DNA from: Pyropia yezoensis
Taxonomy: Eukaryota; Rhodophyta; Bangiophyceae; Bangiales; Bangiaceae
Length of the DNA: 64,000 nucleotides
Reading direction: 5' to 3'
Assembly: GCA_009829735.1 (NCBI GenBank)
Contig: CM020618.1
Location: 10,693,119 to 10,757,118, forward strand
Positions 47,935-57,858 of this stretch are shown piece by piece. The notes beneath the pieces were generated by a model. That model did not search any database and had not been told where the DNA came from. It saw only the letters and a program-made list of their open reading frames with translations. The position numbers and the translations under genes are program-made. The first letter of the stretch is position 1; the number at the start of each line of letters is the position of its first letter.

Positions 47935-49104
47935 CACCATTCCAAACACTCGATGCCGCTCCCACACCCCCTCCTCCCGATGCCGCTCCCCACCGGCGCT
48001 CCTGGTACGGCGGCGGCGGCGGCGGGGGGAGGGAGAGTGCCGCTGTCGCTACAGCCGGGCGGCCAGTCGGCGGTCCCCTTGGGCGCCATGCCCGGCGGCG
48101 GTGCGTCGCTCCCCCCCCCTCTGCACCCCACCCTTCCCGCTCCCCCCCCCCCCGGTGGGGGCGCGGCTGCCGCGGCCGCGGCCGCGGCCGGCGGCGGCGG
48201 CGGGGGCGCGGCGGCGGGCGCGGCTGTCCCGGCGGCGCGGATATCCCAGCTGCTCTCTTCCAACGACGCGCTCATTGGGGCGATTGTCGAGGCGCAGGCG
48301 GGGGGGCGCCTCGCCGATGCGACGCGCCTGCTGCGGTCGCTGCAGGACAACCTGGCGTACGTGTGTGCGCTGGCGGATGAGGGGAGCCTGCGCGTGACGG
48401 CTGCCTTTTTGGGCGGGGGAGGGGTGGGGGCTGGGGGGGGGCTGCACCCTGGGGGGGGAGGGGGGGGGGGGGGGGGGGGGGGCGCCGGCGGCGCCGGTGC
48501 TGGTGCCGCTGGGCCCCCACGCCACGCGCCCCCACCGCCTCCACCCCACCCGCCGCCCCACCCATCGCCTGGGGGGGCACCGCCGCCGCCGCCGCCTTTG
48601 GGCGGTGGCGGCGGTGGCGGCGGCGGCGGCAGACCCACCGGGGCGGGCGCCAGCCCTCCCCCCCCACCCACGTCGGCGTCCGCGTCGGCGTCCGCGTCGG
48701 CATCTGGCGGGGGGGGATCGGCTGTCGGTGCGGCTGCCGCGGCTGCTATTGCTGCCGGAGGTGGCGGCGGCAGCGGTGGCGGCGGCGGCGGCGCCACTCC
48801 TGGTGGGGGCTCCGCCACCCCCAGCGTCGGTGGTGGCGGCGGTGGGCCGTCTGGGCGCCCACCTGTCAAGTACTGGACGGCCGACGAGCACGAGCGCTTC
48901 CTTGTGGCGCTCAGCCTGTACGGGGCGGGCGCGCCCGGCGGCGTGCCTGGCGGGTCGTCTGTCGACGGCGGGGGGGCGGCTGGGGAGCCCAAACCCAACC
49001 TCCAGGCCATGGCCGACCATATCGGCACGCGGACGCCCACGCAGGTGAGGTCGCGGCTGCAAAAGTACCTGCAACGGCGGCGGAAGGAGGGGGTGGGGCA
49101 GTGA
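47854..49104 (+). CDS. SSXT (SS18/GIF) domain fused to a Myb/SHAQKYF-like domain
   Basis: The first in-frame ATG is at 47854 (GGCATGGCC, good context), giving 416 residues. The frame is open further upstream through Gly/Pro codons, so an earlier start or exon is possible. Residues 129-176 match the SSXT domain of human SS18 and plant GIF/AN3 co-activators (RISQLLSSNDALIGAIVEAQ, then LQDNLAYVCALADE). After a Gly/Pro/Ala-rich linker, the last 80 residues form a Myb-like domain (VKYWTADEHERFLVALSLYG, MADHIGTRTPTQVRSRLQKY) of the single-repeat SHAQKYF type, with an insert between helices 1 and 2. SSXT proteins recruit SWI/SNF remodellers, and Myb domains bind DNA. The combination suggests a transcription factor with a built-in co-activator module, as inference. 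Gly runs near residues 17-27 and 205-215 may be mis-sized. Confidence 0.75.
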
Positions 49105-49713
49105 TGTTGTGAGGGGGGGTTTGGTCGGTGGGTGGACTGGGTGGGGGAGGGGGCGGGTGATGTTATGGGATGGGGAGGGGGATGGAGAGGAGGAGGTGGA
49201 CGAGATGCTGTGGGGGGGGTGTTTTTTTCGGAAGCTCGGGCTGGTTGGGAGGGCGGAGGCGAAAGGTGCGGGGGTGTGACCCTCACCCCCTCCGTCACTG
49301 TTGCCTCCCCACCTTGACTGTTGCGATGGACGCGAGGCGTAGGGGGGGACAGTGGATGCCAGAATTGGACAGCGCCCGCCCAGTGGCCCGTGGCGGTAAA
49401 TTGATACAAAGGAGGGTCCCTCCCACGAAAAACGGTGCGCTTCCACTTATCAAAATATCCCTCCTGCAGACTTCTTACTTTCACTGTGCAATGCGGGTTT
49501 CGGAAGACACCTGCCACGTGGTCGACACTGGCGGTGTCGATGGGCGGCTTTGTCCGAGCGACGGGGGCCCCGTCGCCGCGGCGCCCTGGCAGCGGCACCC
49601 GGGTCAGTTGGCCCCTTCCTACCTCCCCCCTTCCTCCCTGTGCGCTCCCTTCCCCCCCGCCTCGCCCCTTCTGCGGACTCGGTGTCTCTTCCCGCCCTGT
49701 TTTTTGGCCCGCC
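49105..49713. other. Intergenic, leader of DNAJC11
   Basis: Between the SSXT-Myb stop and the DNAJC11 ATG. The frame is open upstream of that ATG, but the extra residues look unlike a protein. G-rich blocks lie at 49143-49225, with no recognisable gene. Confidence 0.4.
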
Positions 49714-52332
49714 ATGGTGGATCCCTCTCCATCTGGCAGCAGCCGGGCGGGCGGCAGCGGCACCCGCCGCCGCAGCGGGAGCAGCGGCCGCCGGCGACGT
49801 TCGTCGGCTGGCGGTGGCGGTGGGGGTGGTGGCGGCGGCGGGGGTGGCGGCGGCGGCGGCGGCGGTGGCGGCGGTGACGGTGGCCCGCTGCCCCCCCCGC
49901 CCCCTCCCGCGGCCACGGACGGCGACACCCCCCCCGACGAGGACGATCTGTACGGGCTGCTGGGCATTGAGCGGGACGCCCCCCCCGGTGCCATCAAGTC
50001 AGCCTACTACCGGCAGTCCCAAAAGTACCACCCCGACAAGCACCGCGGTGCGTCGGCGGTGGCGGCCGCGACCGCCTCCTTTACGCGCGTCAAGGACGCG
50101 TACGAGGTGCTGTCCCACCCGGTGCTGCGGCGTGTGTACGATTCGCTGGGCATGGCCGCCGTGCGCACCGCGCAGGAGCCGTCAACGGCGCTGACCACCT
50201 ACGAGTCATTTGCGCGCGACTACACCGCCGCCGCCGAGGCGGCAGACGATGGGGCGGGGGCGGGTGGCAGCGGCGCTGGTGGCGGCGGCGCGGGTGGGCG
50301 CCGCCGGGTGGGCGTCGACGCCTCTTTTGCTGTGCGCAACTCGGTGGAAGCCGCGTTTGACGCCACCGGTCTGGTGGTGGCCCTTCAAGATGAGGTGGCC
50401 CGCGGCTGGCGGCGGGCCGTGGCGGGGTGGGGGGCGGGGAAGGGCACCCCTGACGACGGGGCGACGGCTGCTTACGATGTAGACGACGACCCGTACGCCA
50501 TGTACGATGACCTTGCTGACGAGGTACCGCCGCTGTCCCTGCAGCGCACCGTCCTCCGCACCTCTGGCACCGCTTTCCTCTCTGCGTCAGACTCGGTGCA
50601 CGTGGCAGTTGAGGTGGGTTCTGCCGCTGCTGGGCGGTCGCCTGCCAGCGGGGGCACCCTGGAGCTGATGGGCGTCCACGCATTTGGCGCCGCCACCACT
50701 GGCGAGGTGTGGGGGGTGGTGCCCGCAGACCCCACCGCCGCCACCGTGATGGGCGGGCGGGTGCGTCGTGAGCTCACCGACGCGGACGCCCTGTCGTTTG
50801 ACGTGTCGGCGGGCACGATGGGGCTGGTGCCGCGGCCGTCGACCCTCGGCCTGGGTCTCACCGTCGACCGGCAGCTGACTGCCCGCTCCTTAGCCAGCCT
50901 GTGCCTCCGCGCCGGGCGGGGGGCGGGCGTGTCACTGTCTGTGGACCGGGGGGAGATGGAGGTGGAGCCGAGTGAAACTGGCTCCTCGGACGAGGACGAG
51001 GACGGCGGTGGTGTTGGGGGCAGCAGTGACGATGATGACAGCGACGGGAGTGAGGCGGCGGACGCCGACCTGTTGGATGGCGCGAGCTCGTCCGACTCGG
51101 ACTCGGATGTATCGCGGGCCACCCGCCAGCGGCGGCGGCGACGGCAGCGGCAGCGGCAGCGGCGGCAAGCGGGTTCCCCCCCAGACCCCGCGACGGCGGC
51201 GGCGGTGGTCAAGCCGTGGGCGCGGCTGTCGGCGCTGGACAAGGTGGCACGGTTGGCGTTTATGCCCCTCACCGCCGCCCTGTCGCCGACCGTGTGGGCG
51301 CCCGTGTCTACGTCGGCGGGCACCTCCCTGGGCGCTTCAGGCGCCGAGGCGCGGCTGACCGTCCGCCGTCCCGTTGGCGACGGCGCCCCCTTTTTCCTCC
51401 CCACCTCCCCCGCGGTGGCCGCGGCCGCCGCGTCTGCGTCGGCCGCCCGCCGCCGCGCCGCCGCGACGGCCACCGCCCGTGCTCGCCGGCGGGCGCTGTC
51501 GCGTGCGCCCGGCTCGCCAGGTCCGTACGTCGAGGCGACCGCATCACTGGGCTTGACGTCGGGGTCGTGGGCACTGGAGGGCGGCGGCGGCCGGCGGTGG
51601 GCGTCAGCCACCAGCACCGGCTTGTCCCTCCGGTACGCGTCGGAAGGGCTGTCGTTACGGGTGGGGGTGTCCCGTGGCGGTCACACGCTGTCGGTGCCTC
51701 TCCTGCTGGCAGGCGGAGGGGTGGCGGACGTGGCGGCCGCCGCGGCGGCGGCGGTCGCCACCGCTGCGATGGCGGCAGTGCTCGAGGTGGGGATCATTGC
51801 GCCGCTGCGGGCGGCCCTGGCCGCGTCGGCCGCGTCGGCCGCCCGGGAGCACCGCCGCGCGGCGGCGGCGGCGGAGCGGGCCGAGGCGGCGGGCGTGACA
51901 GAGCTGCTGGCCGAGGCAGTGGCGGCGTCTGAGCGGCGAGAGGCGGCGGCCCCCGGGGGGGGCCTCCTCATTGAGCGCGCCGTGTATGGCACGCGGTCGG
52001 CGGTGGAGGCAGAGACGCGCAACGGCCCGCGCGTGGAGGGGGTGGCAGCAGAGGAGGAACGGGAGATGATTGAGGTGCGGGACGCCATCCAGGCACTCGT
52101 CGAGGGGAGCGTCGTGCAGGTGGCGGCCGCCTCCAAAACAGAGCTGATGGGCGTTTGGGACCCGACGGCGGGGGGGGCGGCGACGCCCAAGAGCCTCCGC
52201 GTTTGGTACCGCTTCCGGGGGCGGCCGCATGTGTGTACGGTCAAGGATGGGGGAGTGTTGGAGATGCCGCTCTCCAAGCACCTGTCCCTGGAGGAGGCTG
52301 AGGAAGCTGCCGCTGAGCTGCCGCTGACGTAG
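49714..52332 (+). CDS. DNAJC11: DNAJC11-like mitochondrial J-domain protein
   Basis: Starts at ATG 49714 (GCCATGG context) and runs 872 residues. A Ser/Arg start and a Gly run of over 20 precede the J domain (about residues 78-140: DLYGLLGIERDAPPGAIKSA, the HPD motif in YHPDKHRG, then VKDAYEVLSHPVLRRVYD). The middle is long and beta-rich with an acidic insert (SSDEDEDGGG, DDDDSDGSE). The C-terminus has the DUF3395 signature of DNAJC11: EVRDAIQALVEGSVVQVAAA, SKTELMGVWDPT and LRVWYRFRGRPHVCTVKD. In animals DNAJC11 sits at the mitochondrial outer membrane with the MICOS/MIB complex and affects cristae. A similar role is inferred. HPD is intact, so it could stimulate an Hsp70. Confidence 0.88.
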   Translation: MVDPSPSGSSRAGGSGTRRRSGSSGRRRRSSAGGGGGGGGGGGGGGGGGGGGGGDGGPLPPPPPPAATDGDTPPDEDDLYGLLGIERDAPPGAIKSAYYRQSQKYHPDKHRGASAVAAATASFTRVKDAYEVLSHPVLRRVYDSLGMAAVRTAQEPSTALTTYESFARDYTAAAEAADDGAGAGGSGAGGGGAGGRRRVGVDASFAVRNSVEAAFDATGLVVALQDEVARGWRRAVAGWGAGKGTPDDGATAAYDVDDDPYAMYDDLADEVPPLSLQRTVLRTSGTAFLSASDSVHVAVEVGSAAAGRSPASGGTLELMGVHAFGAATTGEVWGVVPADPTAATVMGGRVRRELTDADALSFDVSAGTMGLVPRPSTLGLGLTVDRQLTARSLASLCLRAGRGAGVSLSVDRGEMEVEPSETGSSDEDEDGGGVGGSSDDDDSDGSEAADADLLDGASSSDSDSDVSRATRQRRRRRQRQRQRRQAGSPPDPATAAAVVKPWARLSALDKVARLAFMPLTAALSPTVWAPVSTSAGTSLGASGAEARLTVRRPVGDGAPFFLPTSPAVAAAAASASAARRRAAATATARARRRALSRAPGSPGPYVEATASLGLTSGSWALEGGGGRRWASATSTGLSLRYASEGLSLRVGVSRGGHTLSVPLLLAGGGVADVAAAAAAAVATAAMAAVLEVGIIAPLRAALAASAASAAREHRRAAAAAERAEAAGVTELLAEAVAASERREAAAPGGGLLIERAVYGTRSAVEAETRNGPRVEGVAAEEEREMIEVRDAIQALVEGSVVQVAAASKTELMGVWDPTAGGAATPKSLRVWYRFRGRPHVCTVKDGGVLEMPLSKHLSLEEAEEAAAELPLT

Positions 52333-52806
52333 GAGGCGGCGGCGGCGGCGCTTCGTCTGCAGCGACATAGGAAGGTTGACATTGTTTCTGGGGTTTAGAC
52401 ATGGTCGCGGTCTTATGATGCGTCGACCACGGGGAGGGCGCAGGGAGGAGGGGTATGGCGGTGTTTGGGGGAGGTGGGTGGGTCGTGGTGACGCGAGCGC
52501 AGTCAGCTAGGACAGCTGGCACACGGGGGCCGGGAACCGGTCGGCCGCATGTCCCGCGCTGCTATGCTGCTGTGTACGGCAGCAGTGCTCGTGCGCCCGC
52601 TGACCCGGTAGTGTGCGACGCAGACCCGGCCCGCCACCCAATTTTGGCAGCACCGTCAGCTCGTATGGACGACAGAGAAAAAAAACAAAGAACGCATGCC
52701 AAAAAAAACTGTATATGTCGCAGCGCTCCATGGCTTGTGCGGCCCGCCAACATTGAGGGCACCCCTCTCAGAACAGCACACGTTGGTCCGGTCCTACGCA
52801 CGGCCA
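52333..52806. other. Convergent intergenic, about 470 bases
   Basis: Between the 3' ends of DNAJC11 and PSMA4. A-rich patches at 52677-52690 and 52700-52708 may belong to the PSMA4 3' end. No gene is seen. Confidence 0.4.
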
Positions 52807-53868
52807 TCAGTTGTCCTTTGGCGGTGCAAGCAGGTTGGATTGCTTCAGCAGCACCTGCAGCTCACTCTCGTCCAACGTGTGGTACACGGGTGTCGCGGCC
52901 CCCTCTGGGTGGGAAAGGGTGCAAAGCTCCAACTTGTCAGGGGACAGGGTTGTCGCGTCCATCGTCTTGCTTAGCACCTTGATGGCCAGGAGCAGCGCGT
53001 CGTTGAGGGACAGGTCCTCCTTGTAGTCAGACTTGAGGATGCTCTGCGCCGCCGCCGAGTTGGCACCAATCGCTGTCGCCTTCCACCCCCCATAGTTGCC
53101 AGACGGGTCGCTCTGGTACAGCTGGTACTTGTAATGCCGGTCCCAGCCGGCAAACAAAAAGGAGATGCCAAACGGCCGGAGACCACCAAACTGGGTGTAT
53201 CCCTGCTTGGTATCGCAGATCTGCTGCACGAGGTATTCCACGGGGATAGGCTGCTGATAAGCGTAAAGGTAGCGCTGGGCCCCAAGGCGGGCCTCGTTGA
53301 TAAGAATGTTGGCGTCCGCGGTGATACCCTGCAAGTGCGAGTGGACGTACAGAATACATCAGACGAGCAAGAGGGCACACGGACAATGGACCGAGGCCAC
53401 ACCCGCAGCCAGATCATCGCATGAGGCAGCAGCACCTTAAGGGCATGACAAAGAAACGAACCAGTCAGGAACTCCATCCGCAATGGCCTCTGCGGTCGAG
53501 GTTCACGCGCCCACGCATATCAGGCAGCATTCCCGAGAGCGGCTGGCCACGCGGCCAAGCCAGTGCACCACGTCGCCGTCGCAGAGCCCGCGATCCTCCG
53601 CTCGCCACCCCCCCTGACACACAGCTCATCGATCAACGTACAGCCACAGCACAGGCCACGTGCTTATCCACGATATACATCTTCTCCGACGTCTTGGCCA
53701 CCTCCAGCAGCTTGGACGTAATCTTTTTCTCCGCCGCAAGCACAATCCCATGCGGGGACAGCACCCCCACAGCGGCGCCGGCGTGGCCAATCGCCTCCAT
53801 CGCGTACTCTACTTGGTAAAGACGCCCCTCGGGCGAGAAGATGGTCGTCCGTGCGTCATAGCGTCTCC
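52807..53868 (-). CDS. PSMA4: 20S proteasome subunit alpha (PSMA4 / PAC1 type), 5' exon unresolved
   Basis: Two exons are clear. The first visible exon, 53642-53868, encodes [20 protein letters not shown], then [20 protein letters not shown] and [16 protein letters not shown]. The second, 52807-53328, encodes [20 protein letters not shown] through [40 protein letters not shown] and the stop. The intron 53329-53641 has a GTACGT donor and CAG acceptor at phase 0. The signature [21 protein letters not shown] marks a proteasome alpha subunit, and the [13 protein letters not shown] region fits PSMA4 (yeast Pre9). Alpha subunits form the gated outer rings of the 20S core. No ATG lies before RRYD in this exon, so a small upstream exon supplies the start; I could not place it. 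Length, about 249 residues plus that exon, matches the usual 260. Confidence 0.93.
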
Positions 53869-54633
53869 CTGCCTGTCAAACGCGCGAAAAAAGGGGGGAG
53901 TGAGTACAGTCAGTAAAAAGACACGCGCCAGGGCATGCGGGGGTCGACATGGGGCGGACACATCCCAACCCAGTCAGGCGGAAGGTCAGAGAGAATTGCG
54001 GATGTCAGCAGGGTACCTCGAGCGCGCTTGGCAATGACCAACTGCCAAGATGACCCGGGTGATGATGAAGCCTAGGTCATTGCAGGGTATATACTGCCAG
54101 CAACAGACGACCGCCTTGGTCAGGAGGCCCAGATGGTTTCCGACGGGTCACCGGATCGTCGCAGCGCTCGCCAGAAGAATGCAGGTGCAAGGCGTACCAT
54201 GACGTAACAATAAGAAACAAAGAAGAACCAGCCCAACCGTAGCAGCCACCCTTCGGCGGGGGGCTGGTGACAGGAGCAGGAGGGAACAGGATGGCGGCGA
54301 CGCTGTCAAGCTGTGACTGCCACCACTCGCGATGCAGACAGAGCAGTCCATTGGCATGCCTTGGCGAGTGCTTGCTGTCCGTGCATTGGAATTGAGCCAC
54401 CGTCCCCGCACATATCCTGTGCACTGGTCATTACGTGCGCAATGACTTGCAGGCAATTGTTTCCATACGTCGTTCTACGCGGCAGCCGATGGAGAACCTG
54501 TTGCGTGCCGTCCACCCCCTCATCTTCGCCAAGGCTTGTCTTCGCCAAACCGCCCCTCACACATTGCCTTGTCCCTCGTTGCCCCCGTTCCTGAACCCCT
54601 CCTGTCCATCATGTCCCCCCCCCCCCCTCCCAG
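53869..54633. other. Divergent region between PSMA4 and longin-like gene
   Basis: It should hold the first PSMA4 exon (minus), both promoters and perhaps a 5' untranslated exon of the longin-like gene, because a C-rich tract ending in CAG lies directly before that gene's ATG. No other gene is seen. Confidence 0.4.
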
Positions 54634-55962
54634 ATGATTCGCAACTTTATGATCATCTCTGCCCGTGGTGGTATCGTTCTTTACCGCGCCGTTCTGACGG
54701 CGGGCCTACCCACCCCCCCCCGCCTCGTCGGCGGCCTCCTCACCGCCCTGGCCGAGTACGCGGCGCGATCAGTCGGCGGGAACCCCCCCTTTGCGCTGTC
54801 CCATGTGGTGCTTGGCTCTTTTTCCCTGACGCTCGCCTCCCACCGCTCCCTCCTCTGCGCCGTCTTCCACGACAGCACCGACGGGGAGGCGGTCGGGCGG
54901 GTATTGGCGGGCCGCCTCGTCCGCGCATTTGCGGCAGAGTATGGCAGCAAGGTGGAGGCGGTGCACCTGGCGCACGTGGGGGGGGTGGAGGAGGAGTTCC
55001 GGGCCTTTGGGGGGCGCCTCCGGGGCATGATTGACGGATGTGTGGGGCCCGTCATGCGTCACCGTACGTTGGACTCGCAAGTTGGGGGCCGAGGGGGGGG
55101 AGGGGACGGGATACCGCCGCGTCTGTGAAGAGAGCGGGCTTCCGGGAGCGGGAAGGGTGTGGTCATGCAGGCGCGGAACACCAACGGTTAGCGTGGGAAG
55201 GAGAGTTGCCCGCGAATTTTCGTTCGATGGTTGGTCACGCCTGGGATGGGCATGGGGCAGCCGTATTGGCGTCGCCACGACCTCCCGGCCTTGTGGCGTG
55301 GGGCTGCCGCTCTGTTTCGCGGCTTGCGTCCGACCGTTTTTCCTGATACTGCGGCAGTGCCTGGTCGTCGTTTCTCGGGTACCTGACCGCAGTACTGGAT
55401 ATGGCCGCTGACGCGCGCCCTTTTTATGCTGTTCCGTTGGTCTGTTCTCTTTTCTTCTGCTTGCAATGCCTTACCGCCCCCGACTGTGCCCCCCGTCCTT
55501 CCTGTGCCCCCCCTTCATCGGCTTGCGTGACGGATTCCTTTTGTTGTGCCTACATCCTGCTGTTTCCCCCCCTCAGTGGACCGTCACCCCCTCATCGACC
55601 GCACCCTCCTCTTCCGCCCCCGACCCGGCTGTATCGTCACCTCCCTGGGCTCCCTCGTGCACGTGACGCCAACCGCCGCGGCTGGCGCCGCCTCTGCCGC
55701 CGCCGCCGTGTCCGCGGCGCTCGCGGCAGGTGCCGACGTGATGGCAGGCGGCGGCGACGTGGCGGCCGTCATTGCGGTGGGGCCGGCGGTCCGGGTCCAC
55801 CGGCTGCCGCGGGGAACGGTGCTGGTGGTAGTTCGCTGCGTGGGCGGCCGGTGGGGCGGCGGCGCGGGGGGGTGGGCGCCCCTGGCCATCGACCTGAACC
55901 TGGTCATGCGCGTGCTCGGCGGGCTGGCCGACATTGGCGACCGCCTACTGGGGTGGGGGTAG
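54634..55962 (+). CDS. Longin-like domain protein (two exons), unrecognised family
   Basis: Exon 1 is 54634-55063, the intron 55064-55576 (GTACGT donor, CTCAG acceptor), and exon 2 is 55577-55962. Phase 1 agrees and yields MRHLDRHPLIDRTLLFRP across the junction, for 271 residues. The first 125 residues alternate strands and helices as longin domains do: MIRNFMIISARGGIVLYRAV, a helix LVGGLLTALAEYAARS, strands ALSHVVLGSFSLTLASHRSL and CAVFHDS, then helices VGRVLAGRLVRAFAAEYG and FRAFGGRLRGMIDGCVGPVM. The second half adds another alpha/beta part (GCIVTSLGSLVHVTPTAAAG, AVRVHRLPRGTVLVVVRCVG). Longin domains occur in adaptor-complex subunits, SNAREs and Mon1/Ccz1/Fuzzy-type trafficking factors. Membership of any one is not shown. 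There is no membrane anchor. Confidence 0.65.
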
Positions 55963-56428
55963 CGGGGCGCCACTGGCGGCGGTTTGGCTTAGACACGGCG
56001 GGTTAGAGTTTCCAGTGGCCTGTTGCAGCGGCTGCGGTGTTGCGACCTGCAACGAGCCGCCGCCGATCGCCCGACGCGGCCGCGCTGCAGCGTCAGTCGA
56101 ACTCCGTTGCCGCGCTATTGCTATATGTGCGACGCACTTCCTCCGTTGGTTGGCTGCTGCTGGTGGGCGCATGGGACCTGCGCTACACTATTTGGCGTTG
56201 CTTGCTGCCCCGCACGAACGAAGTCTCGCGTGGTCCGGTCCGTGACTGTCGGACGCGGGTCGCGCGCCCGTCAAGCTCGAGGACGACACCACAGCTGCGG
56301 GGTTCTGCCGTCGTCAGCAGCGCCACGGCCGCCCGCCCGACACGGCATATACGTTGCCTAAGTTACGATATTGGCCGTCTCTTCTCCCCACCAACCCCCC
56401 CCCCACCCCCGCCCCCCTTCCTTCCTCA
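55963..56428. other. Intergenic, about 470 bases
   Basis: No recognisable gene. A C run lies at 56396-56405. The overlapping short frames lack motifs. Confidence 0.4.
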
Positions 56429-56785
56429 TCAGCCTTCCACGACCTTCCGCTGCCCATACGCCACCGCCCGCACCTGCTCGGCGTAGGCTCGTACCCGTTC
56501 GGCACGCCCCCGCACGGCCGCCGCGGTGCCCCGCTCCGTCTCTGCCACCCCTCGGACCGCCTCGGCAGCGGCGCGGACCACCTCAGCCAGGCTCCGGCCC
56601 GTTTCCGCGTAGGCACGGATAATTTCTGCCGCCGCACGGACGCCGCCGTCCCCCCCCACGCCCGCCTCGAGGAAGCGCTTGACGTCCGCGTTGCGGTCGG
56701 CCACTGCGGTAGCGGCCTCGGCCACGGCCGTGGCGGCCGTGGCGCGGGCGTTGCTGAGGTCCTCGTTGCCGCGCCCCTGCTCGAG
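56429..56785 (-). CDS. C-terminal part of an unrecognised helical protein (partial)
   Basis: On the minus strand a frame with strong G/C at third positions runs from about 56785 to a stop at 56429. It encodes NARATAATAVAEAATAVADR, NADVKRFLEAG, then heptad-like helices IIRAYAETGRSLAEVVRAAA, EAVRGVAETERG and RVRAYAEQVRAVAYGQRK. The amphipathic Ala/Val/Arg/Glu pattern looks like real coiled coil. No ATG or obvious acceptor marks its 5' end, and upstream the frame crosses the Hint region on the other strand. It may be the last exon of a longer gene, a gene fragment, or one side of a rearrangement. Confidence 0.4.
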   Translation of the reverse strand, partial: LEQGRGNEDLSNARATAATAVAEAATAVADRNADVKRFLEAGVGGDGGVRAAAEIIRAYAETGRSLAEVVRAAAEAVRGVAETERGTAAAVRGRAERVRAYAEQVRAVAYGQRKVVEG

Positions 56786-57496
56786 TCGGGCGCGACGGTG
56801 ACGATGGACAAGCTGGCGGTCGGCGACAGCGTGCGCGTTTCGGCCGACGCCTTCTCGCGCGTCTTTATGTTTACGCACAAGGTCGCGACAGGGTCGTTCA
56901 ACTTTGTCAAGCTCTCCACCGCGTCGTCCGCGTCGCTGACGGTGACACGGAGCCATTACATCTGTGCCAGTGGCAAGATGACGGCGGCGGGCGCCGTCCG
57001 CTTGGGCGACAAGCTGGAGCTGGTGGCCGAGCGCAAGTGTGACATTGTGACAGCCATTGCGTCGGTGACGGGTACGGGCCTGTACAACCCGCAGACCCTC
57101 CACGGGGACATTGTGGTGAATGGCGTCCGCGCCAGCACCTTCACCACCGCCGTCGAGCCGGCGGTCGCGTCGGCGCTGCTGGCGCCCCTCCGCGCGCTCT
57201 TCCGCGCAACGGGCATCAGCACGTCGGCCCTGGACGCTGTGGCGCGGGACGACCGCCGGTGCGGGCGCACCCCCCCCCCCCCCCCCCCCGCCCCCCTCCT
57301 CTCGCCGCGGCGCTGGCAATGGGACGCCGCCCCGCCGCTGTGGCCGCCCTGCGCTGGCCACCGCGGCCGGTCGCCTAGCCCCCCGCCGCTGCGCCCATGC
57401 CCTGGCTTGTGTTTGGGTTTTCCTCTTCTCAGCCTTTGTCTTTATCTTCTTGACATCGCTCCCCGCAACGCCCCCCCCCCCCACAGCATCAATTAA
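56783..57496 (+). CDS. Hedgehog-type Hint (autoprocessing) domain, 5' end missing
   Basis: From about 56783 the frame reads ESGATVTMDKLAVGDSVRVS, FMFTHKVATGSFNFVKLSTA, SASLTVTRSHYICASG, AGAVRLGDKLELVAERKCDI and GTGLYNPQTLHGDIVVNGVR, a clear Hint fold with the TxxH motif (TRSH) and the GLYNPxTxxGDIVVxGV strand of Hedgehog C-terminal domains. The catalytic Cys that should lie a few residues before ATV is not in this frame; the codons there are APLLE. It would have to come from an upstream exon. In place of the last conserved Cys the protein has ASTF. Hint domains cleave and transfer the preceding polypeptide, in Hedgehog to cholesterol. Without the Cys this copy would be inert. The tail after about 57230 is Pro-rich and includes a long C run. 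Confidence 0.7.
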   Translation, partial: ESGATVTMDKLAVGDSVRVSADAFSRVFMFTHKVATGSFNFVKLSTASSASLTVTRSHYICASGKMTAAGAVRLGDKLELVAERKCDIVTAIASVTGTGLYNPQTLHGDIVVNGVRASTFTTAVEPAVASALLAPLRALFRATGISTSALDAVARDDRRCGRTPPPPPPAPLLSPRRWQWDAAPPLWPPCAGHRGRSPSPPPLRPCPGLCLGFPLLSLCLYLLDIAPRNAPPPHSIN

Positions 57497-57858
57497 ATAG
57501 GCTCATACGTACACCTCCATGCCCCCCCCCCCCCCCCCCCCCCCCACGTCGCCTCGACCTCCGCCTCCACCCCCACTGTCCACGCCCCTCCTCCCCCTCA
57601 GAGCGCGTCTGCCGCGTTGCGCGCCCGAATGGCCATGGCGCGGAGGATGTCCGCCTCGGCGCGCACCCGCTCCCCGGCTGGGCACCCTGCTTCTGCCGCC
57701 CCTAGTTCCCTAGGGCCACTGCCACTATCCGTAATGCCCGTCGACCACACCGCCCCCAAGTAGGTCTTGTCACAAATGTTGAAGACATACTAATGCAATG
57801 AGACGTTGTGGTGGCCTCGGCTGCCCTGGGCACGAACGACACGCCGTCCATCACCCTG
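57497..57858. other. Convergent intergenic, about 360 bases
   Basis: It starts with a C homopolymer (57523-57545). No gene is seen. Confidence 0.4.

Noticed and set aside
47691-49997. 768-codon minus-strand frame
   Set aside because: It is mostly poly-Pro opposite Gly codons, and the SSXT and Myb motifs are on the plus strand.
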